A DNA stretch of 64,000 bases from Orientallactaga sibirica (lineage: Eukaryota > Chordata > Mammalia > Rodentia > Dipodidae), in the NCBI GenBank assembly GCA_036365145.1, contig JAEOAD010000031.1, positions 7,970,001-8,034,000 of the forward strand. Direction: 5' to 3'. Position numbers and translations under genes: made by a program. The notes below the pieces were generated by a model that made no database searches, was not told where the DNA came from, and was given only the letters and a program-made list of their open reading frames with translations. Position 1 is the first letter of the stretch; each line of letters starts with the position of its first letter. Shown piece by piece: positions 45,883 to 57,804 of this stretch.

Positions 45883-46114
45883 TATAGGTCCTATTCTAAG
45901 TGGAGAAACATTCTTAGGACTATTGAATATAAGTTTTGGGGAAAGGCACCATTTAGTCCAACAGAAGTCCAAACCGAATAAGAGGGGCTGAGAAGATGGA
46001 GATGCAAAGATGGAGTGAGCATCCAAGAGCTGGAGTGTGGACCAGCTGACTGGGTTCTGTGGTTCTGACATGATCAGGCTGGCCTGCCTGACAGAATGGG
46101 GACATGGTTGGGTG

Positions 46115-46472
46115 CATCAGTTACTTTCCCATTACTGTGGCCAAATGCCTAACCAGAAGCAACTTACACAAGGAAGGGTTTATTTTGGGTTACACTTCAA
46201 GGTTATAGTCCATTATGGCAGGAAAGGTGTGGGCAGCAGGAGCAGGGAGCAGTTGGTCATGTTGCATCTGCAGTCAGGAAGTCGAGAGTGATGAATGCTG
46301 GTGCTCAGCTGCCGTAATCCTTCTCATAGAGCCCAGGACCCCAGCCTCCAGGGGAGGTGGATCCTCCCATCTCAATTAACCCAATCAAGATAATTCATCA
46401 CAAGCGTGCCTGGAGGCATGTTTTCTAGATGACTTTATGTCCTGTCAAGTTGGCAATATAAACCATCACATT
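46115..46472 (+). repeat. Rodent dispersed repeat, family uncertain
   Basis: CAGTTACTTTCCCATTACTGT, AAGGAAGGGTTTATTTTGGG, GTCAGGAAGTCGAGAGTGATG and CCTGTCAAGTTGGCAATATA mark a near full-length copy. Confidence 0.8.
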
Positions 46473-49314
46473 GGGCAGTCTGGTTTAATAGCCCCTGGGT
46501 GTTGGGCACTGTACCCAAACATCCCTGAATCACTGGCTTCTTAAGACATTCCTTCCTGCGGAATCTACCTCTGCCAGCGGAAGAGGAGTTGCTTCCAAAA
46601 GTCAGCCCACTCTCAGTCCAGGAAGTCCACGAGCCCTCAATCTTCAGGATCACTGTCAATGAATCCTATACCCTTCTCCATTCTCAGTGTCCATGTATAG
46701 GACCACAGAAGAATTCTTCTAGTTGGTTTCAACTGGCAACAGGCTCTATCTTTTGCGGGCCCTGTCGGAGTTGTAGGGTAACAGGGATTCTTGTTTTACT
46801 TTTTAAATTTCATGTTATATATAAAATATAACAGGTTATCCCCTCGCCTCAGCTCCCATTACTTTGATTCTATGAGAGAGGGTGACATCTTCCCAGACTT
46901 GGGTCTCCACTTCTGATAAAGTTGGGTGCTTCTCTTAGGAAGGTCCCTGGACAGCTTTCTCTAGTACCTCTGCCAGTCAGAGTGGGAGGTTGCCTTTGAG
47001 GTTCCTTATGCCCTAAACAGTTAATTCAGGCTGGGATGTCTCAGCTGTCTGTCCTCAGGGCCCAGAGGTTGTCCATATGTGAGCCTGTCTTCTTGTTCCC
47101 AGAGCGCCCAGTAGCCACATCATCATTGTTTATTACCTTTGGACCCCAGAGTCTGCCTGGGAGAGAGCCAGTTGTGCAAGACAAAAATTAATGGCTTTGT
47201 TTGGGAGTCTCAGATGAGAGATAGAGGGGGCGATGTCATGGGGTTTGCTTTTGGGAAAGTGTTTGATGCATCATCTCGTAAAATTTTGCTCACCAAATTA
47301 ATTCAGTGGTCAGGTGGCTTGGACGCTGGCCATTGACCCAAGCAAAAGTCAGAGGCGGGCGATAATGGATCTGCTGGGGAGGAGGCACCAGAAGGAGGCT
47401 GCCATGGGGCTCAGAGGCAGAAGGACTCTTAATTAAACTCCTGTCTGATGAGCAGCACAATCAGCTCATCAATAAACGATGACAGATGAGTGCAGGTGAG
47501 GCGCCAGCCAGAAGGAAAAGTGGGGCAGTGTGTTCTGAGGTCCACTGAAGGCCTACGCCTCAATTTCCCCATTTATTCTGCACCCTGAGAGTGCCTAAAT
47601 GCCCAAGAGGGCAAGATGTCCAGTGGTGCTCTCTGCTTGTTTATGGGGTATATTTATACCTTACTTCTTCTCTTTGCTGTGTGTGTTTGTCTCTGGGGCT
47701 CAGCGTTTCTATTCTGTGTCACTGGAGGGACACTGGGTACAGCTGGGTACACTCCTCACTGGACTTGTGAATTAATGTCTTGGGAGACATGGGCTGGACT
47801 GTGCGTGTGTATGTGTGTGTACACAGACTGTGAGGGCTTCTTTGGTCACCCCATTTGGATAAAGTGCTAGAGGAATCTGACAAGCTCCTTCAGGAGGGGC
47901 ATGGTGGATGGTTTGGTGGGTGGAGAAAGGGTGGCTAGGAGATGAAGCTTCATACCTCTGGAAGAATCAAAACCCACCTCCTCTTGACTAGCTGTCCCGG
48001 GCTCCCACCCTCTTCTCCCTTGTAATAAGGAGGAGATAATGCTATTTTTCATTCTTTATTTGCTCAGAGTGCCTGTGATTTTCTTTCTTTCAGAATCCAA
48101 TTTTCTCTTGACATTTCTGCCTGATGTAGCAAAGCATGACCTTTGTGAGAGGACGTGGCTGGCAGCCTGCTCTCTGCCGGGGGCTCCCCAGAACTCCTGG
48201 CAAGGACTCCCTGCCTGCTCCTCTCTCAGAGAGGAGCCAGGCTGCCCACTACACCTGGGCTACTCCTGCCTCGTGCATTGCTCATTCTCTCCGATTGCCT
48301 CTTGTCTTAGCAGAGGCATGCTCCCCTACCAGGAGCATGCTCCCTGAGGCTCAGTGAGCTCAGTGCCCCTGCAGGCTGCTGCTACTCAGCTCCTGAATCA
48401 CGGATTGGGTTCAAGGGAACACTGGAGTAGCTAGGAGACAAAAAGGAAAAGGTGTGAGTGAGGTCTTTCCAAAGTTCTGTTGGGATTCCCTTGTGGATTT
48501 GGAAATTTGGGCCTTATTCAGCTATTATTCCAAAGCTGCTGCTGTGTGTAGACAATAAACAGGAAAAATGGAAAGATTTCTACTAGGATGGTTCAAGCTC
48601 TCAGATTTATTAAAACAGCATACACTGTTAATGGCAACTGTAACTCAGAGGCTGGTACTGACACCTATGTCCTTGATCCTAGCTTGTTGGTTAGATAGGG
48701 ACAGTTACTTGGTGGGGACATGAGATGGATCCTTTGCTGCGCCCCACAGAGAAGGTGAGGTTGCTGCAGGGAGCTTGCCCCACATGGCGACCTTATACAA
48801 TCCTGTTAAGAGTTCTTCTTTTGTCAACCCATTCCCTCTCATGGGTGGGTAATGGTAGAGGTTTGTAGCAAGGGTTTTGTGAAGCAGAGCATGATAGGTG
48901 GCTCAGGTTTATAGGCTCTTGGTGAGCATGTGATGTCACCCCAGAGATCTTATCCTTGTAAAGAGTAGGTATGGGACTATATGGTGTCATGAGGTCATCT
49001 TGGAGAGTTTGGTATAGGCTCAAAGATTCTGAACAGAGTGCTGGATGCAGGGAAGATAGCAGAACTGGGACCCTCTACCTGTGGTTCCCTCCTCTTCTCA
49101 CCAGTTTCTTGCACCCTCAGAGTTGGGCTGCCTCTCTGATGCTGAGCTGTCTGACCAATGTAGGACTCAGCAACCTTACTACAAGGAGACAAGGAGGTAC
49201 AATGTTCCTTAGTTTTCTTTAGAATGGAATATCTGAGTTCCAGACCCATCTATCCAGCAGATTATCTGGCTTCTCTCTCTGGATACTTAACAGGCATCTC
49301 AAATTGAATATTCA
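46473..49314. other. Unique intronic sequence, 2.8 kb
   Basis: No exon or recent repeat is recognised. The segment 47255-47520 is non-repetitive and contains CACCAAATTAATTCAGTGG and ACTCTTAATTAAACTCCTG, so it is a possible enhancer. Confidence 0.45.
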
Positions 49315-49330
49315 CAAGGGGGGCATCTTT

Positions 49331-49560
49331 TTATTTTATTTTATTTTTGTTTATTTATTTATTTATTTGACAGAGAGAAGGAGGGAGAGAGAGAAAGAGA
49401 GAGAGGAGAATGGGCATGCCAGGGCTTCCAGCCATTGCAAATGAACTCCAGATGCATGCAGCCCCTTGTGCATCTGGCTAACGTGGGTCCTGGGGAATCG
49501 AACCTGGATCCTTTGGCTTTGTAGGCAAAAGCCTTAACTGCTAAGCCATCCCTCCAGCCC
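49331..49560 (-). mobile_element. DIP-type SINE
   Basis: A minus copy flanked by AAGGGGGGCATCTTTT and AAGGGGGCATCTTTT. Confidence 0.93.
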
Positions 49561-49564
49561 AAGG

Positions 49565-49745
49565 GGGCATCTTTTTTAATACATTAATTTTTTATTAGCC
49601 CATAGTACTTGTATCAAACCATAGCATTTATCATGGCATTTTTCTGCATGCATAAAACACTTTGATCATATCTACCTCCCTATTATTCTCCTTTACCCTG
49701 CATCCTTCCTCCTTATCCAAGGGGAAAGATCTTGGTCCCATTGCC
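49565..49745. mobile_element. Possible L1 3' end fragment
   Basis: GCATGCATAAAACACTTTGATC and ACCTCCCTATTATTCTCCTTT resemble 3' untranslated regions of rodent L1 elements. Confidence 0.4.
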
Positions 49746-49804
49746 TGAATGTGCTATTTTGGCAGGCTTCCTCATCTCACTGGACGCCTCACTACTCATC
49801 TGGT

Positions 49805-50182
49805 TTTTAGTTACTTTCCTCACTGTTGTGACAGAACACCTGACATAAACAGCTTAAAGGCTCGTGGTTTCAGAAGGTTCAGTTCATGGTCACTTATTCC
49901 CATGTGCATAAGCAGAACATCATGGCATCTGGAGTGTGTGTGTAGTAGGCAGTTCTTCACTGTTTTTTTTTTTTTTTGGAAAGAAATCAGACAGTGCCAC
50001 AAGAAGGGGCCAGGTTTAATATTCCCCCAAAGGATCCATCTCTAGTGATGTACTTTCTCCAACTAGGCTCCACTTCCCAAAATATCCACAGCCTCCCAAG
50101 ATACCACCAGCAGTTGGGGAACATGCATTCAAACCACGAGCCCGTGGGGGACAGTTCATATTCAAACCAGAACACCTAGTCA
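49805..50182 (+). repeat. Rodent dispersed repeat, related subfamily
   Basis: TAGTTACTTTCCTCACTGTTG, CCACAAGAAGGGGCCAGG and ACCAGCAGTTGGGGAACATGC relate it to the copies near 28.5 and 53.9 kb. Confidence 0.55.
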
Positions 50183-51549
50183 GTCAGTTCTCTCTCCCTC
50201 CTCCCCAAGATCCAATCCAGTACCAGGCCTTGATAGCTCTACTTCCAACCTTTATCTTGACTCACTCTTTCCTCCTTTCTCTTGCTTGGAATACAATTGA
50301 GACAGTTGAGGGCTCTTAACTGGATGGCTAACGTCCAGTCCTGGTCTCCTATTTAAAAATGTGGTAATTAGTTTATGCCAGGTCCCCATGGGAAACCATC
50401 CATTGCATTCCCATTCTTTGAAATGAAAGCAATCTGCTCTGCAGGTTTGCAAATATGTTGTGAATCTCTTTCCCACTTGGCCTCAGGCAGCTCTCCCAGC
50501 TCCCTTTCTCCATGGGCCTCTTTCCTGACTCCCAAATCTTTCCCCTTCTTACTTCAGCCCATGTTACCTTCTCAGAAGGTTCTTTTCTCCAAGGACCAAG
50601 GTGCAATAGCCCTCTCTCACATCAGCTGCTTATGCCACTTTGTTTATATTCTGCCTTCTGCTCATTCATTTGTCACTTGAATAGAAGGTTCCAGAGGGAC
50701 ATTAGGTTCTCTGCCAATGGCCTACCTTGCATTCCTCAGTGGACTCGCATTTGACTCTAAATAAATATTAGTTGTAGAATTCATCTAAATATAGGTGTGG
50801 AGAGCATATGTGTGTGTATAAACAAGAGTCAGTGTTTGCATTGTTACCTACACGTGTAATATCCACACGCTCGCATGGGGCTGGATATTTACCTAACTGC
50901 AATCAGCACTGGCATGCGTTCCCATCAGCAGACGAGTACATTGTTCCTGGGGTGCCACTTCAATTCTAGCAGCGTGGAACTACTGCCTTTAAGGGCTGTT
51001 ATCTCATCAAAAGTTGTTTGTTGTGCCTGGCAAAGTAATAACTGTGGGTGTACTTCTTCTTTTATTCAGAAGACTAATGGATGCTCCCTTCCCCGTCCAC
51101 CCTAATGAGAACGATTAAATAGCCATTACGAGGAGAAGAGACATGTGAACAAAAGGCTGATGTCTTGATCTCTCGGGTGGGCATGTGTTCTGGGAGAGGG
51201 CTGGCTGAGAAAGAATTGCTAGGAAACCTGAAGATTTCCAGCCTGTGTGGGTATCAATGATGCTGTGGGCTTGGGTTTCCTCAGAGGTGTTGTCTAGAGA
51301 AGGTGGCTTCCAACAGGCTTCCTGAAGTTTTGTTAAGGGGAGAGACTGTATTGCTTCTTTTAAAAAAGCTTTAGCATCCCTCCCCAAGCCTACACTGCAG
51401 ACTCAACCGTTAGAGGACGTATCATTAACAGAATAGGGCAGAGAAAGAAGAAACACAAAGCCTGACTTCACATGACTTAAGTTCCCTCTGATGATGCTAT
51501 TGCTGCTGGATCTGTCCTTGAACTTCCTCTTTATTTGTCAATCTTGCAG
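50183..51549. other. Intronic sequence upstream of the LRR2 exon
   Basis: L2-like 3' sequence is possible at about 50520-50780. The stretch 50865-51125 is non-repetitive. No additional exon is apparent. Confidence 0.45.
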
Positions 51550-51618
51550 AAACCTGTCGAGTAACCGGCTCACCACACTCTCGTGGCAGCTCTTCCAGAC
51601 GCTGAGTCTTCGGGAATT
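51550..51618 (+). CDS. NTRK3: NTRK3 (TrkC) coding exon, LRR2
   Basis: The exon encodes NLSSNRLTTLSWQLFQTLSL then REL, about residues 133-155 of TrkC, with no visible difference from human. The acceptor is CTTGCAG at 51543-51549 and the donor is GTAAGT at 51619. The first A completes the Ile codon begun in the exon at 9820-9891, and the last TT opens the Leu codon completed at 63741, so phases remain 2-2 over 69 bp. The motif LSSNRLTTL is a canonical LRR consensus, and Asn in NLS is a potential N-glycosylation sequon. The exon is isolated, with about 41.7 kb of intron before it and 12.1 kb after it, which fits the very large introns of NTRK3 in mammals. Confidence 0.97.
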
Positions 51619-52850
51619 GTAAGTTCGGAATTGAAGACTTTGTCCAGGTGGCGGAGTTCTGGTAATGGTTGGGTGGGGAGAAGTGTCAAGAACTGGGACT
51701 TATCTGGCATCTGGGCTGCTTGGGTCGGTGACATCAAGTATACCATATTCAGTGACAGTGAGCCACCCCATTGCTCGATTTCCAATGCTTTTCTAAGCAC
51801 AGTCTATTTCAAAAGATAGAGTATCCTCTATCGCAAGATAGGCCTAGGGCTTAGTTTTGTGATCTTCAGATAATTGGTTGCAATAGATTTAATATTTATA
51901 ATAACAATTCATATTGACTAATTTACAATCAATAACCTTTGTGATACATTTATTGATTATGAGATATTTTTCCACTAACATGGTCTTAGATGTATCATCA
52001 TAAGAGTCATGGGGAATAAGTATAGTTCTCTGCTTTTTGTGGATGAGGACTCTGATCCCTAGAAAAGCAGTCAAGGGTTAGTCGTGACTGTGTTTTATTA
52101 GGGACCGGTGGAGACGAGACTTGAACACAGGCCTTCCAGCTTCTGATTGCATGACCTTTTCACTCCTCACGATAGATCTCCTGTCAGGTTATTTGGGCTG
52201 ATGTCGAGACTATTTGTTGATGTGTGTGTGGGCTGCTTAGTCTTGCTGCATTCCAAGATTGATCAATGCACTCCTCCCCCAGCCAGCCATTTTGTGCAAA
52301 CAAATGTTGTCTGGGTGAGTGAAAAATTTGTGACCACTGGTGGAATAAATAACTCGTGTTGATGTGTGAGTCATCAGGGTCATCTCTATGCATGAAGGGT
52401 AGCATATTATGCGAAGAGAGTAAATCAAGGAATAAGTTGAAGAGGAACTGAGGTGTGGATAAAGTTAGCGAGCGTGGATTTCAGAGATGCCGCTCATGTG
52501 TTCCCTCTTACTTGGTGACTCAGATACAGATTCACTGAGCACAGATCTCTTAACAGCGTTTACCAAGAAGCAACAACCTCGGACTTCTGCTTAGCCATGG
52601 GCCTTTTGCCTTGAGCTCTCTCTCTCTTTTTCTCTTTCTCTCTCCCTGTTCATCCTCGTGTTCATGGATATGTTACCACCTTTTCTTTGCAGACCAGCTG
52701 GTAGAAATGAGAATATTTATGTGATCAAACCTCATGCCCGACAACTTTGTATGCTGACCTTGTCCTCATGGACCCAATGACTTTAAATGATGCTTTTAAA
52801 GCAATTCTAGGCATAAGTTGTATAAAGGTTATCTCTCTGAAAGTTTTGGG
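51619..52850. other. Start of the 12.1-kb intron, unique sequence
   Basis: No gene or recent repeat is recognised. Confidence 0.5.
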
Positions 52851-52948
52851 AGCTGGGAGTGGTGGCATGTGTCTGCTGTCTCCATACTTGGGAGGCGGAG
52901 TCAGAAGAAGCAAGAATTCAAAATGAGCCTCAACTATATAGTGCATTT
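52851..52948 (+). mobile_element. Truncated old B1-like SINE
   Basis: GCTGGGAGTGGTGGCATGTG to AGAAGCAAGAATTCAAAATGAG represents the left half of a plus copy. Confidence 0.6.
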
Positions 52949-53112
52949 CTTGCCAGCTTGACTTTTGTATTGCTGTGGGGCGCTTTCTGTTCGTAGAGTC
53001 CTGTCCCTCTCAACCAGGTTGCTAGTCTGATATGGGCACAGTACGCATAGTGATCAGAGGTCTTAGTGTCATGTGAGTAAGATCTATATGGGCCCCAATA
53101 AAAACTCCTACA

Positions 53113-53326
53113 GGGCTGGAGAGATGGCTTAGTGGTTAAGGCGCTTGCCTGCAAAGCCAAAGGACCTTGGTTCGATTCCCCAGGATCCACGTAATCCAGA
53201 TGCACAAGGTGGTGCATGCGTCTGGAGTTCATTTGCAGGGCAGGAAGCCCTGGTGTGCCCATTCTCTTTTTTTCTCTCTCTCTCTGTCTCTCTCCCTCTC
53301 TCTCTCTCTGTCAAATAAATAAATTA
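53113..53326 (+). mobile_element. DIP-type SINE, close to consensus
   Basis: GGGCTGGAGAGATGGCTTAG, the perfect B box GGTTCGATTCC, a long CT tract and an AAATAAATAAATTAAA tail. AAAACTCCTAC and AAAATTCCTAC flank it. Confidence 0.95.
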
Positions 53327-53564
53327 AAAAAATTCCTACCAGAGCTGGAAAAAGGTAAATATATGTTCATTTATAAAGCATTCTCCTGCACAGACTATGT
53401 CATACACATCTAATGTCAAACCATTGCTTGTGCTGGGTTCTCTTCATTCTCATCTCCAGTTAGATGTCACTTAGTGGAAGATTGAAGAAAAGATCTTAGA
53501 GCAACTTTACATGGCTGCCGTAATTACCAACAGTGATTTGTGAGCTCTTCCTCTAGGACAGGCA

Positions 53565-53765
53565 CCATGCCAAGAAATATATTATATGATATATGTTATC
53601 TAGCTTAATCCTTAAGACAGTTTTGTACAGTAGGAATTATCACCACTTCATGTTCAAGGACACCGAGGTGCTTGGCAAGGGGAGACTCTTGTTGAAGACC
53701 ACTCATTAAATAAATAGTAATGGGAAGACTCAAAGCCTGGAGCACTCTGCTTAACTGTTTCCAGT
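53565..53765 (-). mobile_element. MIR-like SINE
   Basis: ATGCCAAGAAATATATTATA, CTAGCTTAATCCTTAAGACA and AAGGACACCGAGGTGCTTGG fit antisense MIR. Confidence 0.55.
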
Positions 53766-53857
53766 AGTTTTAAAAATCTGGTTCCCCTACATGGATATGT
53801 TCTACAACAACTTTCCAAAAGTGTAGCACATGGCTGCGGGTCTTTCCTAGCTTACTG

Positions 53858-54188
53858 TTGTGGTCAGCTCCTCATTGCTGGACAAAGCCCCTGACCAAGC
53901 AGCTTGCAGGAGGAAAGGGTTTATTTTGGCTTACAGACTCAGGGGGAAATTACATGATGGCAGGTGAAAACATGGCATGAGCAGAGGCCGGACATCACCT
54001 CCTGGCCAACAGCAGCAGGAGAGTGTGCCAAATACTGGGGAGGGGAAGCTGGCTATAACACGCATAAGCCTGCTCCCAACACTATACTGCTTCCAGGAGG
54101 CTCCAATTTCCAAATTGCCATCAGGTGGGGACCTAGCATTTAGAACACATGAGCTTATGGGGGAACACCTGAATCAAACCACCCCAGT
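53858..54188 (+). repeat. Rodent dispersed repeat, related subfamily
   Basis: CTCCTCATTGCTGGACAAAGC, GGGTTTATTTTGGCTTACAG, CACCTCCTGGCCAACAGCAG and ATCAGGTGGGGACCTAGCAT are its landmarks. It is directly followed by a second copy. Confidence 0.72.
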
Positions 54189-54540
54189 TACCCTCTGTAC
54201 TAACTACTTTTCTCATTACTGTGACAAAAATGCCTGATGAGAAGCAACCTAAGGAAGGAAGGGTTTATTTTGGTTCATAGTTTCAGGGAGATAGTCCATT
54301 GTGGTGGGGAAGGTAGGTCAGCAGAAATATGAGGAGCTGGCCTTACTGTGTTTGTAGTCAGGAAGCAGAGAGAGATGAATGTTGGGTCTTGACTTGCTTT
54401 GTTAATTTTATTCCGTCTCAGCCATGGGAATGGTACCACCCACATTACTCTTTGGAAGCATCGTCATAGACATGTCCAGAAGTGTGTCTCATAGGTGACT
54501 CTAAGTCCATCACATTGGCAGTGAAGATGGACCATCATAC
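54189..54540 (+). repeat. Rodent dispersed repeat, family uncertain
   Basis: CTTTTCTCATTACTGTGACAA, GGTTTATTTTGGTTCATAGT, GTCAGGAAGCAGAGAGAGATG and the end CCATCACATTGGCAGTG match the 46- and 57-kb copies. Confidence 0.78.
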
Positions 54541-55640
54541 CCTCAAGATGATTGGGGGGCTCAGGGTCTTCCTCGCATTTAGTTGTCCTAGAACACCTTC
54601 CTGTTCATGTAGGGAAAGCCAGGGATAGTGTTCCCCCAGGGGATGTCAGGGAACTGTTGTGGGCTGAATTATTGAGAAACTGCTCAGTGCTCTTTCTAAG
54701 AAATCGTCGGATGTGAAACCAATGGTGTGCTACCCCGGTGAGCTGCTTCGTGGAGATTTAGAAACAGTTGTTCTGGGGATATATATTTAAAGAAAATGTC
54801 AGATTTCTCCCAGAGGATCATGGGACTCTGCATTCATCTTTTCCCGAGATCAATGCACCGGTGAGCTAGATGAAACTTATGGAGGAATAAAGACATTGCT
54901 TCCAGTGTGAGTCAGCATGTGAGTGCCACCATGTCCAGAGAGTATTTTATTTCTGTCACAGTTTAAATAACAAGCCCATGATATTGGAGGATGAGGAATA
55001 CCCTCTTCTAAGGAGCAATCGTCCTGTAAGGGGTCTAGTGTTTTTTTGTTTTGTTTTGTTTTTGTTTTTTTGTGTGTGAGTGTGTATGAGGAAGAATTGA
55101 GTGTTGAGATTAGAAAATTTATCTTTGGGCTGAAGGGGCCCTCACATTGGCTCTTAGCTATGGCTATGATTAAAATCCAAACAATGGCAGTTGCTGGCAA
55201 ATGGAAGAGGGGGTAGTATTTTCTTGTCTGAATTCTTGATTAGTCCACACAGTGCCATCTGCCATAAGCCATCTAGACTGCCAGGGTCTGCTTGATGGAG
55301 CCTGTGGTCTGTAGTGTGGTGATGGGTTGAATATTTTCAGGAAGTTTTGGCCTGATAGGAGAGGGTACTGAACATGCTGTGGCAGCCAGGAAAATCCTAA
55401 GCCAGATATTTGAGTGGCTTCCAGCAACAGAATAGAGAGACATAAAAGACCAATAGGGTATTTAGCAATGTCTTGTACCATTTCTTCTGGCATGGAGGAA
55501 CGTTAGAGAATCTTTGCCACACCCCATCCAGCCTCTCCTCTACTGGACGCTGCTGATGACAGCTGACGATACAGTTGATGCTGTTGAAACCCTTCACTGG
55601 AAGGGCTGTACTTCCCATGGGAAAGCAGAGCACCTAATGT
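54541..55640. other. Unique intronic sequence
   Basis: I recognise nothing apart from a short (GTTTT)n-type patch at 55040-55070. Confidence 0.5.
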
Positions 55641-55644
55641 GTAC

Positions 55645-55765
55645 ATGGTTCTCGTTAATCCTCAAAACAATCTCACAAGAGAGCTATTACTATAACCAGT
55701 TTTACCAATGAAGATATTTGGGGCTTAGCCAACTCCAATAACTAGACCAAGATCACATGTTTGGT
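55645..55765 (-). mobile_element. MIR-like fragment
   Basis: TTAATCCTCAAAACAATCTC and GACCAAGATCACATGTTTGG match antisense MIR. Confidence 0.55.
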
Positions 55766-56695
55766 GAATGTTAAGCTTGGGATTTGTATTATGGTTGTTA
55801 GCATTATCTCCATCTGGAGCTGCTGTTTTCATAGGCCATTCTCTTTCCCTGACCCTACTCAGCAATGCACCCATGATGCTTAGTGTTCCCTTCCAGAAGC
55901 CAAGTTAAAGATGGCAGCTCCCCTTTGGAAAACATGAGTGTATCAGGATCATTGCCGTGTGCCAAGTCCCCTCTTGTGCTGTCTTTTGCTTTTGTGGGAC
56001 TGGAGGGAGGAGTGTTGGAAAACATAAGACTCAGCATTCCTTGAGACCAGGTGGTGCTCCTCTTACTGAGAGCATGGAACATCCTCCAAGACTTGCTACT
56101 GAGCAGCCAGCACATTCCAATGGTGGGTTTGAAGGAATCTTGCTTGGCATTCACTACATGGTGCTCTCAGAAGTTTCTGGTTAAGGCAAGATGGTGCTAT
56201 TTTGTTCTTTTCCCAAGAGAGAAGACTGGAATTTTTTTTGTTGTTGTTCAAATATGAGAGCATGAATCAGAGATTTGTTTTAGATGTAAATGATGAATTA
56301 AGAAGAAAAGGAGTTGGATTCTGATTCCCATGATACAACTTAGGCAACGAAGAGGTACCAGAGGTATATCAGCTCACAGCACAGAGACCCTTCAGAAACA
56401 CCCCAAGGACCATTAATGCATCTTGATCAGGCTTCTCTTAATACCCTGTACACATGGAGCAGACGTGATTAAAATAGACTGCAATATTTCATTTTCTTCA
56501 AGCAAAGTGATAATTACCTGTTATAATTTGCAGATTTAATTGACTTAGTAAAATATTAACTCAGTGTTGGAGACAGATTTGGGCTGATCCTCGCATTTTC
56601 CTCAGACAAGATACAGAGCAATCATGTTGGTAATGCTGTTGCTCTAATAGTAATTTATGGCCTCCTTAAATCCCCCCTTTTAATTCACAAAACAT
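55766..56695. other. Unique intronic sequence with an AT-rich candidate element
   Basis: The stretch 56460-56665 contains GATAATTACCTG, TTTAATTGACTTAG and AATATTAACTCAGTG without resemblance to a repeat I know. No exon is seen. Confidence 0.4.
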
Positions 56696-56699
56696 ACTC

Positions 56700-56815
56700 A
56701 TCCATATTGTCACTACTTCTGTCCATAACTTTATGTGGTAGGGATGTCAAGCTTAACCACCCCCATTGTTACAAATGGCAAAACAGAGCCTTGAAGAATT
56801 AAGTTACTTGCAGCC
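56700..56815 (-). mobile_element. MIR-like fragment
   Basis: ATGGCAAAACAGAGCCTTGAA and GAATTAAGTTACTTGC in this order suggest antisense MIR. Confidence 0.5.
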
Positions 56816-56817
56816 TT

Positions 56818-57592
56818 AGTTTTCCAGTGCTGCCTTAACAAATGACTAGAAACTTAGTGGCTCAAAACAACAGGAATATTTTCTTTTACTGTTCCGAAAG
56901 CAAGAAGTCTGAGTCAGGACATGAGCAGAGCTAAAGGCTGTGGTGATGAAGCCTGGATTCTCTCATTACTGTGACAAAATACCTGACAAGAGGAACGTAA
57001 GGAAGGAAGGGTTGATTTTTGGTTCGAAGGTACAGTCCCTCACAGCAGCAAGGCGTGGCGGCAGGAGTGCGAGGCAGCCGGTCACATGGGATCCCCAGTG
57101 AGGAAGCAGAAAGGGTTGGACATTGGTGCTCAGATCATGTCCCCTTTTTATTTCATCTGGGACCTCAGCCCTATTGGATGGCACTGTCCACATGTAGGGT
57201 GGGTCTTCTCACATCAGTTAACCTAATCTAGAAACTCGCCCACAGACATGCCTAGAGATTTGTCTCCTATGTCATTCTAGACCTTGTCAAGTTGACGACA
57301 GTATTAACCATCACAAAGCCTTCCCTGCATTTTCTAGCTGTTTGGTGGCTCCTGGGGTTCTCTGGCTTACGACAGCATCTCTTGCGGCCTCTGCTTCCTT
57401 CTCTCATGGCTGACACCCTGTGTTTCTTTGCCCTTCAGCCCCTTCTCCTTTCGAAGGACACCAGCCATTGTGTCTAGTGTCCACCCAAAACCCAGAATGA
57501 TCTCATCTCTATCCTTAATTCAATCACATCTCCAAAGAAGGCCATGTTCATAGGTCATCCTTTTGGAGGACACAGTTAGACCCATCACATCT
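56818..57592 (+). mobile_element. MaLR-type LTR split by the dispersed repeat
   Basis: TTTTCCAGTGCTGCCTTAAC and AACTTAGTGGCTCAAAACAAC form the left part. TTTCGAAGGACACCAGCCATT, CAATCACATCTCCAAAGAAGG and CCTTTTGGAGGACACAGTTAG form the right part after the insertion. Confidence 0.7.
56950..57316 (+). repeat. Rodent dispersed repeat inside a MaLR LTR
   Basis: TTCTCTCATTACTGTGACAAA to TGTCAAGTTGACGACAGTAT and AACCATCACA is an almost complete copy. Confidence 0.82.
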
Positions 57593-57635
57593 TCTCAGGG
57601 TCACACAGCTAGCTCAACTCAGATCTTTTGTTCGT

Positions 57636-57804
57636 GCACTTTTTTTTTTTTTTTTTGGTTTTGCAAGGTAGGGTCTCACTCTGGTCCAGGCTGACCTGGA
57701 ATTAACTATGTAGTCTCAGGGTGGCCTCGAACTCTCGGCGATGCTCCTACCTCTGCCTCCCGAGTGCTGGGATTAAAGGCGTGCGCCACCACGCCCGGCT
57801 TAGT
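57636..57804 (-). mobile_element. B1 SINE
   Basis: A minus B1 close to consensus (GGCGTGCGCCACCACGCCCGG head). GTGCACTTTTTT flanks both sides. Confidence 0.94.

Larger units (their letters stand above)
45105..45975 (+). mobile_element. MLT1-type LTR with two DIP insertions
   Basis: The left part begins TGTGTTAGTTTTCTAAGGCTA and includes CACAGTTCTGGAAGCTCAGA and AGGACACCAGTCAATTTGGA, to 45404. After two SINEs the LTR resumes at about 45884 to 45975. Confidence 0.8.

Noticed and set aside
53113..53190. A tRNA gene at the head of a SINE
   Set aside because: A and B boxes are good, but the sequence continues as a complete DIP SINE and no clean cloverleaf is evident.
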